Assembly: GCA_907163345.1 (NCBI GenBank)
Contig: CAJQUN010000056.1
Span: 1,488,001-1,552,000 of the forward strand
Length of the DNA: 64,000 nt
Source: Haberlea rhodopensis
Taxonomy: Eukaryota; Streptophyta; Magnoliopsida; Lamiales; Gesneriaceae
Direction of reading: 5' to 3'
In this document: positions 33,781 to 46,737 of the stretch, piece by piece
Position numbering within the stretch: position 1 is the stretch's first letter
Layout: the number at the start of each line of letters is the position of its first letter
Made by a program: the position numbers and the translations under genes
The notes under the pieces: model-generated
Told to the model about the DNA's origin: nothing
What the model saw: only the letters and a program-made list of their open reading frames with translations
Databases searched by the model: none

Positions 33781-35181
33781 TGCCTGCGGCCATGCAAGCA
33801 GCTATGAATACCCTTGACAACTGGAGTGAATTTTCTCGTCTCATCTCGATCTTCAACTGCTATCGAACCGCCGTTTAACCGAAGCTATATTACCACTCCT
33901 TCGGAGTTATGCTTCTTGACCTTTATTTGTTTCCCATTTATCTCATCTCACACACACAATGATCCCCCAAATGCGGATTGAATGGGCATAATGAAATAGG
34001 AACGAAATGGAATGGGATGTTATGTGAGGTCCATATCATCTCATGGCTCAAACTAAGATAGAATTCCCCAAGAGAATGGGGAAGGGGTTTTTGATATTTA
34101 ATAATAGCTAACTCCTAATAATCATATACATATATATATATATATATATAAATTTGAATTTAGCTTAATAATATTATTTATCAAATAACATGTTACATAA
34201 TTTGAAATTTAATCTCTTCGAAAGTGATAACAATTAACAAACCATATTTTATCTTCAGAATCATTTATTAAAACTTTTTCTCAAAATATTACAAATAAAA
34301 TCAAATTGTAAAATCTAAAGCCACATTCATAAATTTGACAATTTCTCTGAGAATTCCAACCGATATGGCCAGATTTTCGTTCACATATAATTTGATGTTC
34401 TAACAAATATTTCATCAATGATTCGAATTAATAACTTTCTATCTCAACAATTGTATATTGAATAGAAAAGATTAAAACAATAATGATTGAAAATAGGGTT
34501 TTTTGATGCCACTTTTAATAACGGTGAAATTATGGGTGACATCTCGCTGCGTGTGTCCATTTTTTAGAAAGAAGTCAATTTTTTTAGAAAAAAATGGAAA
34601 AAAGAATACATATCATGAGATGTCGCAAATATTGTTAATATTTATGTTCTTTTATTTCCCAAATATAGATATTTACTTAATTTTCTCTTTTTCAAAACAT
34701 TTAATCATTTTATACTATCTAATATACAATATTTTGAAATTTTTTAAAATATCTCATAGTGATACTCATTTAAAATATATTTTTAATGCCTATATTTTTT
34801 TTTAAAAAAAATGTTTGACTAGGCCTAAACCCCAAAAAACCTATTTATTTTTTTAAAAAAAGTTAAATAGAACGACACATACAAATATACAATACATTTT
34901 TCGAAAATAATTATCTCAGACAAATAAAAATAACAGCTGATCCAAACCTAAATCTTATTTCCACACCCCCAGTATTTCGATTTTATCCTCATCCATTTTA
35001 AAGCTAACCCCCTCAAAATTCGTTCTCCGATCCATCTCCCAGCTGAAATTCATGCAAATCTTGCTTCCTTTCTCGCCGAAAAGTTTCCAACTTTGGAGAT
35101 TTAATCCATGACAAAGCGAAGATAAACAGAATTTGGGTGCATTCAAATTTCCCCACTCTCTTGATTCCTCTCCTTGTTTCG
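33781..35181. other. Intergenic region between the RimP-like and folate genes
   Basis: AT-rich, with a TA run near 34132-34152. No coding frame is convincing. The right end (about 35000-35181) probably holds the HPPK-DHPS promoter and a non-coding first exon. Confidence 0.45.
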
Positions 35182-35399
35182 GTAAGGTTCTCGTTTTTTT
35201 TTTGTAACCATTGCATAATCGAGTGATGTGATGAATGTGATAAAATTATGAGTTGTTTATTCTTCTCTTATGAATTTATAGAATGGTTGAGTTAGTAGCT
35301 TTTTTGTTCAGATTTTCTTTGACTGCATGTTTCAATTTTATAATACGAACTTTGTAATATGGGTTGCTGGATTATTGGATTACTTGCAGCGAATAGGTG
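35182..35399 (+). other. Predicted 5' UTR intron of the HPPK-DHPS gene
   Basis: A donor TTTCG/GTAAGG at 35181/35182 and an acceptor ACTTGCAG ending at 35399 frame an intron just ahead of the ATG at 35409. It is predicted from the sites alone. Confidence 0.5.
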
Positions 35400-35408
35400 G
35401 TTATTGAA

Positions 35409-37474
35409 ATGAATATATTCAAGCAGTGGATGTTGGCTAACTGTGGGGTCAGAGCTGCTAAGAAGTCTTCTTGTAAAGGTGATTTCTTTACACTCTTTAA
35501 AGGCATTTTAAGAGTGGTTCAGTCTGTTTCTCATATGATTTTCGTATTGTATGCATAATAATGATAATAAGCAGCTCCTTTTTGTGCGCAGTCACTAGGT
35601 TACCTGGGAGTTATAGGCAATCGCTCTCAAATATATATATAATATAATTTCACAGATAATTTTCTCATAATGTAATTGGCACGCCTGCAAGTGAATCTAA
35701 TCAAGTTTATGTGATTTCGACTTAAGTAGTATCTATGCTTGACCAGCCTATGATTTGGAGCTCGGCTTATTATTTCGGTTGGTCAATTTGTCTTGTTTGT
35801 AAAAAGAAGTCCCGTTTTTGCACTAGAAAAATACTGGTGACAAAGTGTGCTACATCAGTCAAAATGTGACATGCGAATTACCGGTATTCATTATGAGACT
35901 TGCATATTGTAATGTGAATCATGTGTTATATGGTTATTGTTTCCTATAGGTAAGGCTTGCAGTCGATTATTATGAATAGTTTAGTTTGTCAATAAATTGC
36001 AGACTCCTTTGCAGCAACAAGGTTGCGTCTTTCTCGTTTATTTCATGATAGTTGGGTGGAAGTTCACTCTGAAGAACAGGAAGTTGTAATTGCTTTGGGA
36101 AGTAATTTGGGTGATAGACTTCATAATTTTGACGAAGCCTTGCAACGGATGAAGAAATCGGGTATACATATCACAAGACATGGTTGCTTATACGAGACTG
36201 AACCTGCTTATGTAACGAATCAGCCTCACTTTATCAATTCTGCCATTAGAGGAGTGACGAAACTTGAGCCAAATAAACTGTTAGGAATTCTGAAGGAAAT
36301 CGAACGGGACATGGGTCGTGTTAATGGAATTAGGTATGGTCCACGACCAATTGACTTAGATATATTATTTTATGGGAACCAAAGGGTAAACACTGATACT
36401 CTTATTATTCCACACGAAAGAATTTGGGAGCGATCTTTTGTGATGGGTCCATTAATTGATCTTTTGGGATCAGATATAGAGAGTGATACAATTAAATCAT
36501 GGGATTTGTTTTCAGGATGTTCTGGTGGATTGTTTGCTGCATGGGAGAAACTAGGTGGTGAATCGCTGATCGGAAAAGATGGCATGAAAAGGGTGTTACC
36601 TGTTGCTAGTAAGTTGTGGAACTGGTCATCTAGAACCTCTATCATGGGTATTCTTAACGTGACTCCCGATAGTTTTAGTGACGGGGGAAAGTTTTTATCA
36701 GAAACATCGTTCGTTTCTCAAGTTCGTTCAATGCTGTCAGGAGGAGCAGATATCATTGATTTAGGTGCACAATCAACACGACCAATGGCAACTAAGCTAT
36801 CCCCCGAACAAGAACTCGATAGACTGATCCCTTTCTTGGAAATCATTAAGAAAATGCCAGAGATGGAAGGAAAGCTCATTTCTGTTGACACGTTTTATTC
36901 ACAGGTAGCTGTAGAATCTGTGAGCATGGGGGCTCACCTTATTAATGATGTATCAGGAGGAAATTTAGACTCGAATATGCATAATGTCGTAGCAGCACTC
37001 AAAGTCCCATATATTTTAATGCACATGAGAGGCGATCCATCTACTATGCAGAATCAGGAGAACTTGAAATATGACAACGTTTGTGCAGAAGTTGCATCAG
37101 AGCTATATACACGTGCTAGAGATGCTGAGCTATCTGGTATCCCAGCTTGGAGAATGATGATAGATCCCGGGATCGGATTCTCCAAAGACACAGTGCAAAA
37201 TCTTGATATCCTCATTGGGTTGCCAACTATACGGTCTGAGATTACTCGGAGGAGCTTGGCGTTGTCTCGTGCTCCTATGGTGATAGGGCCTTCTAGGAAG
37301 AGATTCTTAGGTGAAATATGTGCTCAACCTGATGCAGCACGAAGAGATCCAGCTACTGTTGCATCCGTCACTGCTGGGGTTTTGAATGGTGCAAATATTG
37401 TGAGAGTACACAATGTTGGAGATAATTTTGATGCTGTAAAGCTCTGTGATGCAATGCTACGTAGAAGGAAATAA
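35409..37474 (+). CDS. Bifunctional HPPK-dihydropteroate synthase, mitochondrial
   Basis: Folate synthesis: HPPK pyrophosphorylates 6-hydroxymethyl-dihydropterin, and DHPS joins it to p-aminobenzoate to give dihydropteroate. In plants both steps are on one mitochondrial protein. Exons are 35409-35478 and 36003-37474 (AAAG/GTGATT, TTGCAG/ACTCC; phase 1), giving 513 residues, close to known plant enzymes (about 515). The first ~40 residues are basic without acids apart from one Asp (MNIFKQWMLANCGVRAAKKS), fitting a presequence. HPPK (about 50-180) has GSNLGDR, YETEPAY and RYGPRPIDLDILFYG. DHPS (about 238-510) has MGILNVTPDSFSDGG, IIDLGAQSTRP, ISVDTF, INDVSGG, HMRGDPSTMQ, IDPGIGFSK, IGPSRKRFLG and VRVHNV. 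All key loops are present. No break is seen. Confidence 0.96.
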
Positions 37475-37948
37475 GTTCCATGAAGTCATTTGATCAATTT
37501 GTTTGGTCTCTTCAAATCTCACACCCCCATTGGTTGTGTATGCAGAGGCGGACCTGATGCTTGGTGAGCAACACTTCGCAGTCGAGTTTCTTATCGTTCG
37601 TCCCAGGTACCAGTAGGTAGATTCTAAAACTGAAAATTTTTCATCCACCAAAATATATAAAATAAAATACCTCACCTCTATTTGATTTATTAAATTATTG
37701 GATCCATACCTTATGGGGTGATCGAAAAAACTTGAGAAAGATCCAACCATAGACTAAGCATGTAATGTCTTAGCCAAGAAATCCAAGATGGATGTTTTTG
37801 TATTGTTTTGTTTGTTTACTTCTTTTTGGCACCTGATTTCTATTTTGTACTGTTATATATTTTTTTGACCTTTGAATGAACTGTAGATACCGAGGAAATG
37901 CATATTTTGTTTGATACTTATAGGCCTCAGAAGTCATAATATAATAAT
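37475..37948. other. 3' flank of HPPK-DHPS
   Basis: Probable 3' UTR and AT-rich spacer up to the MULE target duplication (TATAATAAT, 37940-37948). No frame is called. Confidence 0.5.
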
Positions 37949-38542
37949 GGGAAAATTTCGGGCCGGTATCAGAACATAAAAGTTTTTTCGGCCCAGTCCA
38001 CCAAATTATTTGCCTTTCATTTAAGTCCGATTGATCGCAAATTACTAAATTACCCTTGTCTTCTTCCCTTACATTCAACGTCGAAAACTTTCTTCATACT
38101 TACAATCATCGCGCCTCTTCTTCTTCTTAAACGCTAAAAAATTTTCCAGTCATTCCTCCAACATTTTCCTCGATATCGTTCAAAGAATCCTACAAGTTTT
38201 CAAAAATTTAATCGAAATCGTACAAGTAAATTACTGTAATTTTGCCAAACCTTCTGAGGCGAAAACCTAAAATGGCTCCAAAATCAAAGAAGATTCCTCA
38301 AACCAAACCACCAACAAACATCAAGGGAAAGAAAAAAGTTGCTCCAAAATCTGGTAATCATTAATCTAGGGTTTACACATATTAAACTATTTCTTAATCA
38401 TTAATCTAGGGTTTACACATATTAAACTATTTGTTTGTTACTGTAAGTTCTTGTGTCTACAATGCATGAGTACTATTGAAGACCTTATTAACACCGCATT
38501 TAGAAATGTTTGTAATTTTTGTATTCTTAATTAATATAAGTC

Positions 38543-39410
38543 TATCGGTGCATGTAATTAACATGCACCAATGGACTTTTATCTTGCATTTATATTACAT
38601 ACATCACTTTTTAAAATCTTAATTTTTTGTATTAACAATGATGAACAAATTGAGACCAATGGAACATCTTTTTAGTTTTTTGTTTTATTGGTGCATGTGT
38701 ATAATACACGCACCGAATAACCAGTTGCATTTATCCAACATGAACTACTTGAATGTATTGGTGCACCGATTCACATTTTTTTCTTTCGGTGCATGTGATT
38801 TCACATGCACCGGTATACCATTAGTGCATTTATCGACATATTATGCTTGAATAAATCTTTTATATTGATTTTACTTTGTAATTTGATATGTACTATCGAT
38901 GTATGTAAATACACAATCATAAATTCACAGATGTTATATATCGGTGCATGTGTATTATACATGCACCGATATAAAACATTGCATTCATATATAACATGTA
39001 AATATTTTATACATTTGCTTCTATCGGTGCATGTCATATACATGCACCGATAGTTCTTTACATGCACCGATTGTACATACATGCACTGTTATAAAACATT
39101 GCATTTATCCAACATGTAAATATTTGACATTTGTTTCTATCGGTGCATGTGATATACATGCACCGAAAGTTCTTTACATCCACAGTTGTTTTCTATCGGT
39201 GCATGTCATATACATGCACCGATAGTTCTTTACATGCACCAATTGTACATACATGCACTGACATGCACTATTATAAAACATTGCATTTATCCAACATGTA
39301 AATATTTGACATTTGTTTCTATCGGTGCATGTGATATACATGCACCGAAAATTCTTTACATGCACCAATTGTACCTACATGCACCTACGGGCTATCTACA
39401 TGCACCGAAG
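38543..39410. repeat. Palindrome cluster A (intron 1 of the ULP1-like gene)
   Basis: At least nine copies or half-copies of the CGGTGCATGT...ACATGCACCG palindrome are present. Near-perfect ones lie at 39021-39053, 39137-39166, 39193-39225 and 39319-39348. Several are followed by a fixed tail, TTCTTTACATGCACC, so a unit of about 110-180 bases was also duplicated with them. Confidence 0.92.
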
Positions 39411-40429
39411 AAGTCAATTTATTAAATTCATTGTTTTAGTTTTTTAACTAACATATAATTTTCTCTCAGTTACACCTACATCATCACCAAGCTCAGAAGA
39501 AATTACAAAAAGATGGAATAAACAAACCACATATCGGGCCAACCTACAGGCAGTTATAACAGAGATAAAGGCACTTGAACTTAGTCAAGTTCACATCAGA
39601 GTGCTAATGAAGACACCGTTCTGGCATTTACTGAACTCCATTTTTTCCAACACAATTATCCTCGATCATTGCAAAAAGCGTGACATATTAATAAAAGACA
39701 TCATTGGCTGCTTCAACAGAAATACTCAAGATTTCACATTCGGATCATATACAATGAAAATCAGGACAAATGATGTGCGTATACTCTTTGGAATAAGAGA
39801 TGATAAAGAAGACATTGATATGCAGCTTCAGGATTACGAACGTACGGAATTCTTATATAGATGCTTTCCAGAAAAGAAAAGGAGATAAAAAAGACATAAG
39901 GATGAGCAAGAGTTTAATCTACAAAAAAATTGAAAATAAAGGCACAAAGCAAAATTGATACTGATGTCAATGACGTTACTCGTTTGGTGGCCCTATACAT
40001 TCTTGCAGCCTTTTTCATATCAACAAAATCATCGAACATTCCATGGGCGTACACATCGGTTGTTGAGGATCTGGAAATGATTTGCAGCTACGACTGGTCC
40101 AAACACATATTGAATACATTGCTAAACAGCCTGATGCAGCCTAACTCTGAAAAACACTCCGGCTGTGTTCTACTACTACCTGTAAGAAGTCTTTATAATC
40201 AATCTTTAAACAACAATTATTTCTTCATGTTTATATAATAACATCGATTCTATATAATTTGCAGTATTGGTTATGTGAGAGGACAGAGCTCATAAATCCT
40301 GTCCAGCCCAACCTTATCCCAAGGTTCCTTAAGTGGAATCTTGAGGATTTTTACAAAAGGATTCAAAACATTGACATCAAAGAGCTCGCCCGTGATTATG
40401 TAAGTTTCTTGTACATTCAATTTAACTAT

Positions 40430-40920
40430 TTTGGTGCATGCAATTTAACTTGTTCTGGTGCATGCAATTTTTCGATACTGGTGCATGCAATTATATAACA
40501 TGCGATGCTTGAATAAATCTTTATAATGATAATGATTTTAATTGAAACCAAACTAACGATGCATGTAAATACACAAGCATAAAACAAAGTTGCATTTATC
40601 AAACATGAACAACTTGATTCAATCGGTGCATGTAAATACACATGCACCAATTCACATTTTTTTCTATCGGTGCATGTGATTTCACATGCACCGGTAGATC
40701 ATTAGTTGCCTTTATACAACATGTGAGGCTTGAATATATATTTTATAATGATTTTACTTGATATGTACTAACGATGCATGTAAATACACAAGCATTAATT
40801 ATCATTTTGTTTCTGTCGATGCATGTGATATACATGCACCGATAGTTCGTTAGGTTCGTGCAATTTAACTATACTGGTGCATGCAATGAAACTATGCTGG
40901 TGCATGCAATTTAACTAGAC
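40430..40920. repeat. Palindrome cluster B (intron before the coiled-coil exon)
   Basis: One full copy at 40664-40697 with centre GATTTC. Others are TCGATGCATGTGATATACAT near 40818 and several half-sites of the form CTGGTGCATGCAAT. Confidence 0.88.
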
Positions 40921-42254
40921 TTCCAACAATTCAATTGCAGATAGTAAAAAAACCTCTGCAAATTTCTGCTGAAGAAGATGAAATGCTGAATAAAGCCATT
41001 GTTTGTGCTACAGAAGCTCCAATGACATATCAACTTCCCGATTTGAATTCAAACATTAAAACAGCTGAATGTTTGACAACAGCGGACTCCACCATTGCCG
41101 GAGTCCTCATGGAACTGAAGCAACTAAGTACAGAGGAAAATATATACAATGATGAATACATTGAAATGGAGGGCAACATGGTGGATGTAGCTATTGATGA
41201 GGAACCAGCCCAGAACGAAGAAATTGTCTCCAATCTGTCTGAAGAAATGAATGAACTTGATGACACACAAGCACAAGATATTCTTCAAGCTGCAGTACTT
41301 GTAACAGAGATTGAAGAATTGAAGGCGAAGCTCATGACAAAGGATAATGAAATAACAGAACTGAAGAACATTGTTGATTCCTTTGATCATGAGCAAGAAA
41401 CAATTCCAACACCGCAATTTTTTGAATATGCGGAACTAACAGCCCAGCTGGAAGAAACAAAAACAAATCTTTTTTTAAGAGACGAGCAAATCAAAGAAAT
41501 TAAAGACTATTACGAAGATATGAAAAAAGAAAGATGAGCTCGAAACTATCATAACACAGCTCTATGCGGACCTTGAAAGGGTAAATGATGAGAATAATTC
41601 ACTGAAAAATGAGCTTCTCAATGTCAAAGCTGCCTCCTTCATCATTAATGAAGAACAAGAACAGATCCTTAAAGAAAAGCAAGAACAAACATCCCTTGTC
41701 AAGAGGATCAAGAAAAGGGTGGACATGCAGCAAAAAATGGAGTTGGACCACACATACCCTGATAAGAGGAAGGCAAAGAGGACCAAGAAAAACGACGAAG
41801 AGGGAAATAAAATTTTTGCAGAAATGGAATCAATACAAAGTCTGAAAGACAAAGGTACAACTAATGATCCCGTAGATCTAGAGCTGAGAGATGATGATTT
41901 CGTCAGCGACAATAAACAAAAAGGGAAGACGAAAAAAGATAATGAACCTCTCAAGTTCAAAACCACAATGCCTGCCATGAAGCTCTTAACAGCAGATGAA
42001 AAGGCTTACATAATGAATATAAACAAGAACCATGGAAAACGGTACGTCTAATTTAATTAAACAACACTTCCTTGACACTGACTCTTCAACTGTGTGCAGG
42101 GGACTTATCTGGAAAGACAAATTCACCAACAGAAAGCTATTTGTATCGGATATTGCTGAAATCCTTCACGATGTACCTCTTGCCAACGATGTAAGTCAAT
42201 TGCATTATACTTTTCTAATGGTTTTACTTGATAAAAAAACATTAATTCACATTT

Positions 42255-42725
42255 GGTTAATCGGTGCATGTAAATAACATGCATCAATTCACTTTTTTTC
42301 TATCGGTGCATGTGAAATCACATGCACCGATAGACCTTTAGTTACATTTATATAACATGCAATGCTTGAATAAAACTTTTATGATGATTTTACTTGATAA
42401 TTACTAACGATGCATTTAAATACACAAGCATTAATTAAAATTTAGTTTCTATGCGTGCATGTTAAATTACATGCAACGGTAGACCATTAGTTGCATTTAT
42501 CAAACATGTAAACATGCACCGACATAACATTAGGTGTATGTCTCGCACATGAACTACTATATATATCTGTGAAACTGATTGATCATTACTTACAGATGAT
42601 TGAATCAACCGGTGCATGTAAATAACTTGTAGCAAATCAAATTTGTGGTATCGGTGCATGTGTTTTCACATGCACCGGTAGACCATTATTTACATTTATC
42701 AAACATGTAAACATGCACCGACATA
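42255..42725. repeat. Palindrome cluster C (intron ahead of 42795)
   Basis: Full copies at 42300-42333 (centre GAAATC) and 42649-42681 (centre GTTTTC), plus half-copies. Overlaps the 199-bp tandem duplication. Confidence 0.88.
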
Positions 42726-42802
42726 ATATTAGGTGTATGTCTCGCACATGAACTAATATATATATCTGTGAAACTGATTGATCATTACATACAGATGATT
42801 GA
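42449..42802 (+). repeat. Tandem duplication carrying a 3' splice site
   Basis: Copy one is 42449-42604 and copy two about 42648-42803, with a step of 199. Both contain GTAGACCATTA, ATGTAAACATGCACCGACAT, AGGTGTATGTCTCGCACATG and the splice acceptor TACAG/ATGATTGA. Only the downstream acceptor (42794) continues into the open exon. Confidence 0.85.
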
Positions 42803-43889
42803 CCGTTGGGCGATTATTGTAAATAACCAGATTGCCAATACCGGAAAAAAGAAGATAGCCTATGTGTTCAACAGCATGTGTTGGGTAATAAAATTCAACT
42901 GTTAAATATTTTTTTTCTCATTAAACAAAGTGCACTCATACCATTCAACTTTGGATATTCGTTTATCATGCAATTATTTCATACAAATTCGCAGCAATAC
43001 GCAGCACTGATCTCACTAGGAAGCTACTACAAAGACTCAGCAGAAAACAACATTGATAAATTCCTACCAGAGGCAATGTCATATAGGTTTTTGGTTTTTC
43101 CAATAAACACACCAGGCAAAGAAGACCACTTAAAAACACCAGGATACCACTGGACACTACTTGTCTTTGATATTCAAGAGTCAGTTTGGACTCATTACAA
43201 TTCATTAAGGCCACGAATTGAGGGGGAGACAGATTATTACTTTGAAAAGGCCAAATTACTGGTAAGGTTTACTTTAAATACACTTATTTTTTTAAATTCA
43301 ATACTTTTTATAAAATTACCAGTTGATAACAATACTTCTTCCAAAATATAGAAAGTCTACGTTGAAGAGAAGATGAAGAAAATCATTCAGGAGTCTCCCA
43401 TTTCAGCAGGCATCACCTACAGTCCAAGTGAAGATACATACGAAATCATAACATTCAAAGAAGCAATGCAACAAAAGGCTGGCTCGGCAGACTGTGCCGT
43501 GTTTGTTTGCATGAACATGGAAAGAATTATGAGAGGACAAGAAGTGCCCAAGCATTCAAATGTAGATATAAATAGTATGTATAGAGCAAAAATGGTGAAA
43601 GTCATCCTCCAAAATGTATAAGACAACGATTAATACTTTGTTGTATATATATTTTGTATTGTAAATGTATAATTTTGTAAAAAAACAAACTTTTGTTATT
43701 GGATAACTGTACAGACTCATATTGGTGTTCTAGTTGGTTAATGATAAACTGGACAAAAATTGAATCCTACAAGTGCTCTTTGTTTAATTTTTATTGTGTG
43801 TGTCCCTTCGCATTCACCGAATGAGACTAACGATTCATGTAAATACACTAAAATAAAACAAAGTTGCATCTATCAAACATGAACTACTT

Positions 43890-44390
43890 GAATCAACCGG
43901 TGCATGTAAATAACATGACCTCTTCAATTTGTTTTGTATCGGTGCATGTAAATCACATGCATCGGCAGACCATCAGTTGCATTTATCATACACGCGAGCT
44001 TGAATATATATTTTACAATGATACTACGATGCATGTAAATACACAAACATTAAGTAAAATTTTGTTTCTATCGGTGCATGTGATATACATGCACCGATAA
44101 TTCATTAATTGCATTTATCCAACATTTTCAATAGGTGCATGTGAAATCACATGCACCAATAGCCATTTAATTGCAGTTATATAACATGGAATGCTTGAAT
44201 AATCTGTCTACATGTGCATGTAAACTAACATGCATTAACATTTTGTTTCTATCGGTGCATGTATATCACATGCACCGATAGAATACACATTTTCATTTAT
44301 CCATGTTCAACTTGAATCTTTTGGTGCATGTATATGACATGCACCTATATGTGAAACTTAAATCTATAGGTGCACGTAAATTACATACAA
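43890..44390. repeat. Palindrome cluster D (between the two convergent genes)
   Basis: Near-perfect copies at 44068-44099 and 44249-44281, others near 43938-43968, 44131-44161 and 44320-44346. This 840-base space between the stop codons of the two genes holds little else. Confidence 0.9.
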
Positions 44391-45641
44391 CTAATAAATT
44401 GTATGTATTTGTATCATTATGTTAAATAACCAATAACAAATCAAACAAATAATTTCTACAATTAAATTTTGTTCAACATAAACTTACAAAAAACATCAAA
44501 TAGGTTCCTCACAAGTCTTCCTATTATGTCCGTATTTTTTACACCGACTACAACGCAACTGTCGAATGTTTTCACCTTTGGATCTAATTCTCCTCTTCTT
44601 TGGACGACCCGGTTGCCTTTTGTTTGTGGTGGTAAAATATTCATATCCGTGACAATTTGAGCAAAATCATCACTTGAACGTCCTGGAATCGGAATTATAA
44701 CTCCTTCATAGCAACTCTTATAAGTACGAACATGGAAATATACATCAACAACTTCATCTATGGCCATCTTGTTCCTCCTAAATACAGCAATCGCATGAGG
44801 ACATGGGAATCCATCAAGCTGCCACTGATAGCAAGTACACGTACGAACATCAAGGCGCACAGTAACTGAAGGATATGAAAACACCTCGAAACAACAGTCA
44901 GTAGACATCTTCACATTCCATGCACGACCTTGATTTTCGTAAAAATACCATTTCTTTTCCATCTTCGCGCACAGAACCCCACTCCATCGTGCAGCCATTG
45001 ATCGCCTATCATAAAACCAGCTCATTAGCTTAACCCGGATACAATCCACCATATGAGTAATAGGCAGACCCCTTGCCTCTAATATCCACGAATTGAAAGA
45101 CTCTGCTGCATTTGAATACATCTCTCCATATCGCATGCCGCATGAGTAAGCATTTGTCCATTTCTCCAAAGATAGACCCTGTAAAAACCCTTCTACAATT
45201 GAACCACCTTCTCGTTTCAAAATAGCAAGCTTCTCTGTGAAAATAGCCACCGTCGGCGAATATGCACACTCATCCAACAAGTAACACATCCTTTCCCGAA
45301 ACTGGTTCGAAAAATGTTTGCCAGCATATCTGTCCCGGAGGTTGCATTTCAAATGATACAAAAAAAGTGTTTTGGAGAAGGTCCAAACACAACGGGTAAA
45401 GCCTCCATCAAACCAACATTCCGATCAGATATATAAACAATATCTCCACCATTATCTACAATCTTGCTCAGACAAGATAAAAACCAACACCAATTATCAA
45501 AGTTCTCTGAGTCCACAACAGCAAAAGCCAGGGGGAACAACCCTACAATAAAATAATCAAAACATATAAAGCAAAAAATACAATTTATGTTATATGATGC
45601 ACTTATATAACCTTTAGTGGTACATTTAGAGACGACAAGTT

Positions 45642-45915
45642 CTACCGGTGCATGTAATATACATGCACCGATAAATTTTCGGTGCATGTAAACTACATGC
45701 ACCGATTCTCTATTACATGCATATGTAGTACTAAATGATAGAGAGTCCTAGTTCTATCGGTGCATGTAATATACATGCACCGGTAGACTAGCGGTGCATG
45801 TATAATACATGCACCGCATTCGATCCGATTAATTTTATATCATGTAGCATTTTTTTACGCAGAAGTCTATCGGTGCATGTAATATACATGCACCGACAGA
45901 CTTCGATGCATGTAA
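45642..45915. repeat. Palindrome cluster E (transposase intron)
   Basis: Five tightly packed copies: 45642-45672, about 45679-45706, 45753-45787, about 45790-45816 and 45867-45899. Centres are AAT, AAAC, AAT, ATAA and AAT, and the arms extend to match them. Confidence 0.93.
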
Positions 45916-46737
45916 AATCTCATTTATATTATAATCTTGTTGCATCTTACCTTGATTCCCATCCTTTGCAGTAGCTGACAGAAGTATTCTCTTAAAACGG
46001 GATTTCAAAAAAGTTCCATCAAGAAATAACATAGAGCGACAAAATTTAAAACCATCCATACAAGCACGAAACGACACAAACAAACGGATGAATCGGTTAC
46101 AGTCGTCAACTTCAAGCTCTACAAAACTCCCAACATTAGTCGTCTTCACCGCATCGTTGTACCACTTCAACTCCTTGAAAGACTCATCATAATTTCCAAA
46201 AGCAGTAGACCTAGCCTTCTCCACACTTCTCCATGCCTTAATGTATGTTATATCCAACCCATAATCTTTTTTCATTAACTCCATTACAGACCTAGCAGAA
46301 AAGTTTGGATTGGAACTGACTCGTTCACAAATAATTTCTGATATTAAATGTGAAACAATCCTTTTTGATTTGTTTTTCATGACTCGTAGACCACACATGT
46401 GAATGTTGTTCAATTTTTTTATGTAGAAAGAACCATTTACACGTGAAATGTTGGCACTCACAAACCAGCCACACCCATCAACATGCTTCCTAGAACATTC
46501 AGCAACTACTCTATCTTTATTATTTTTCACATAGTTGTAATCAAACCCAACCTCCATGGAATATTTACTCAACTCACTTCGAAACTCTTCAACACCACAT
46601 CTAAATACTTGACCCACCCTACTAATAATTGATGACCATCCAGAACATAACAACAACTTCTCCTTGCCTTTAATATTGCATCTTCGATATTCTGAATCAA
46701 GTCCTAGACCTGATGGTGAACTGCAAATTTGTTTTGT

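Larger units (their letters stand above)
38272..43621 (+). pseudogene. ULP1-like cysteine protease gene of the MULE (eight exons, two frameshifts)
   Basis: Predicted exons: 38272-38353, 39470-40181, 40265-40399, 40941-42041, 42100-42190, 42795-42884, 42995-43261 and 43352-43621, with GT-AG sites. The N-terminus is basic (MAPKSKKIPQTK). Next comes the domain usual in plant ULP-type transposon proteins (FGSYTMKIRTNDVRILFGI, TDVNDVTRLVALYI), then a Glu/Lys-rich coiled coil (40941-42040) and a C48 peptidase end. Catalytic His is in YHWTLLVFD and Cys in GSADCAVFV with the preceding Gln. The usual Asp position reads Asn (THYNSLR). ULP1 enzymes cut SUMO from proteins; the role in MULEs is unknown. 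Frameshifts near 39886 and in the A run near 41535 break this copy. Long introns carry palindromes. Confidence 0.82.

Noticed and set aside
38801..39425. Frames rich in HAP/GACDIH motifs around 38.8-39.4 kb
   Set aside because: They are translations of the intron palindromes in several frames and on both strands. Only the transposase exon copy (46738-46900) belongs to a real coding frame.
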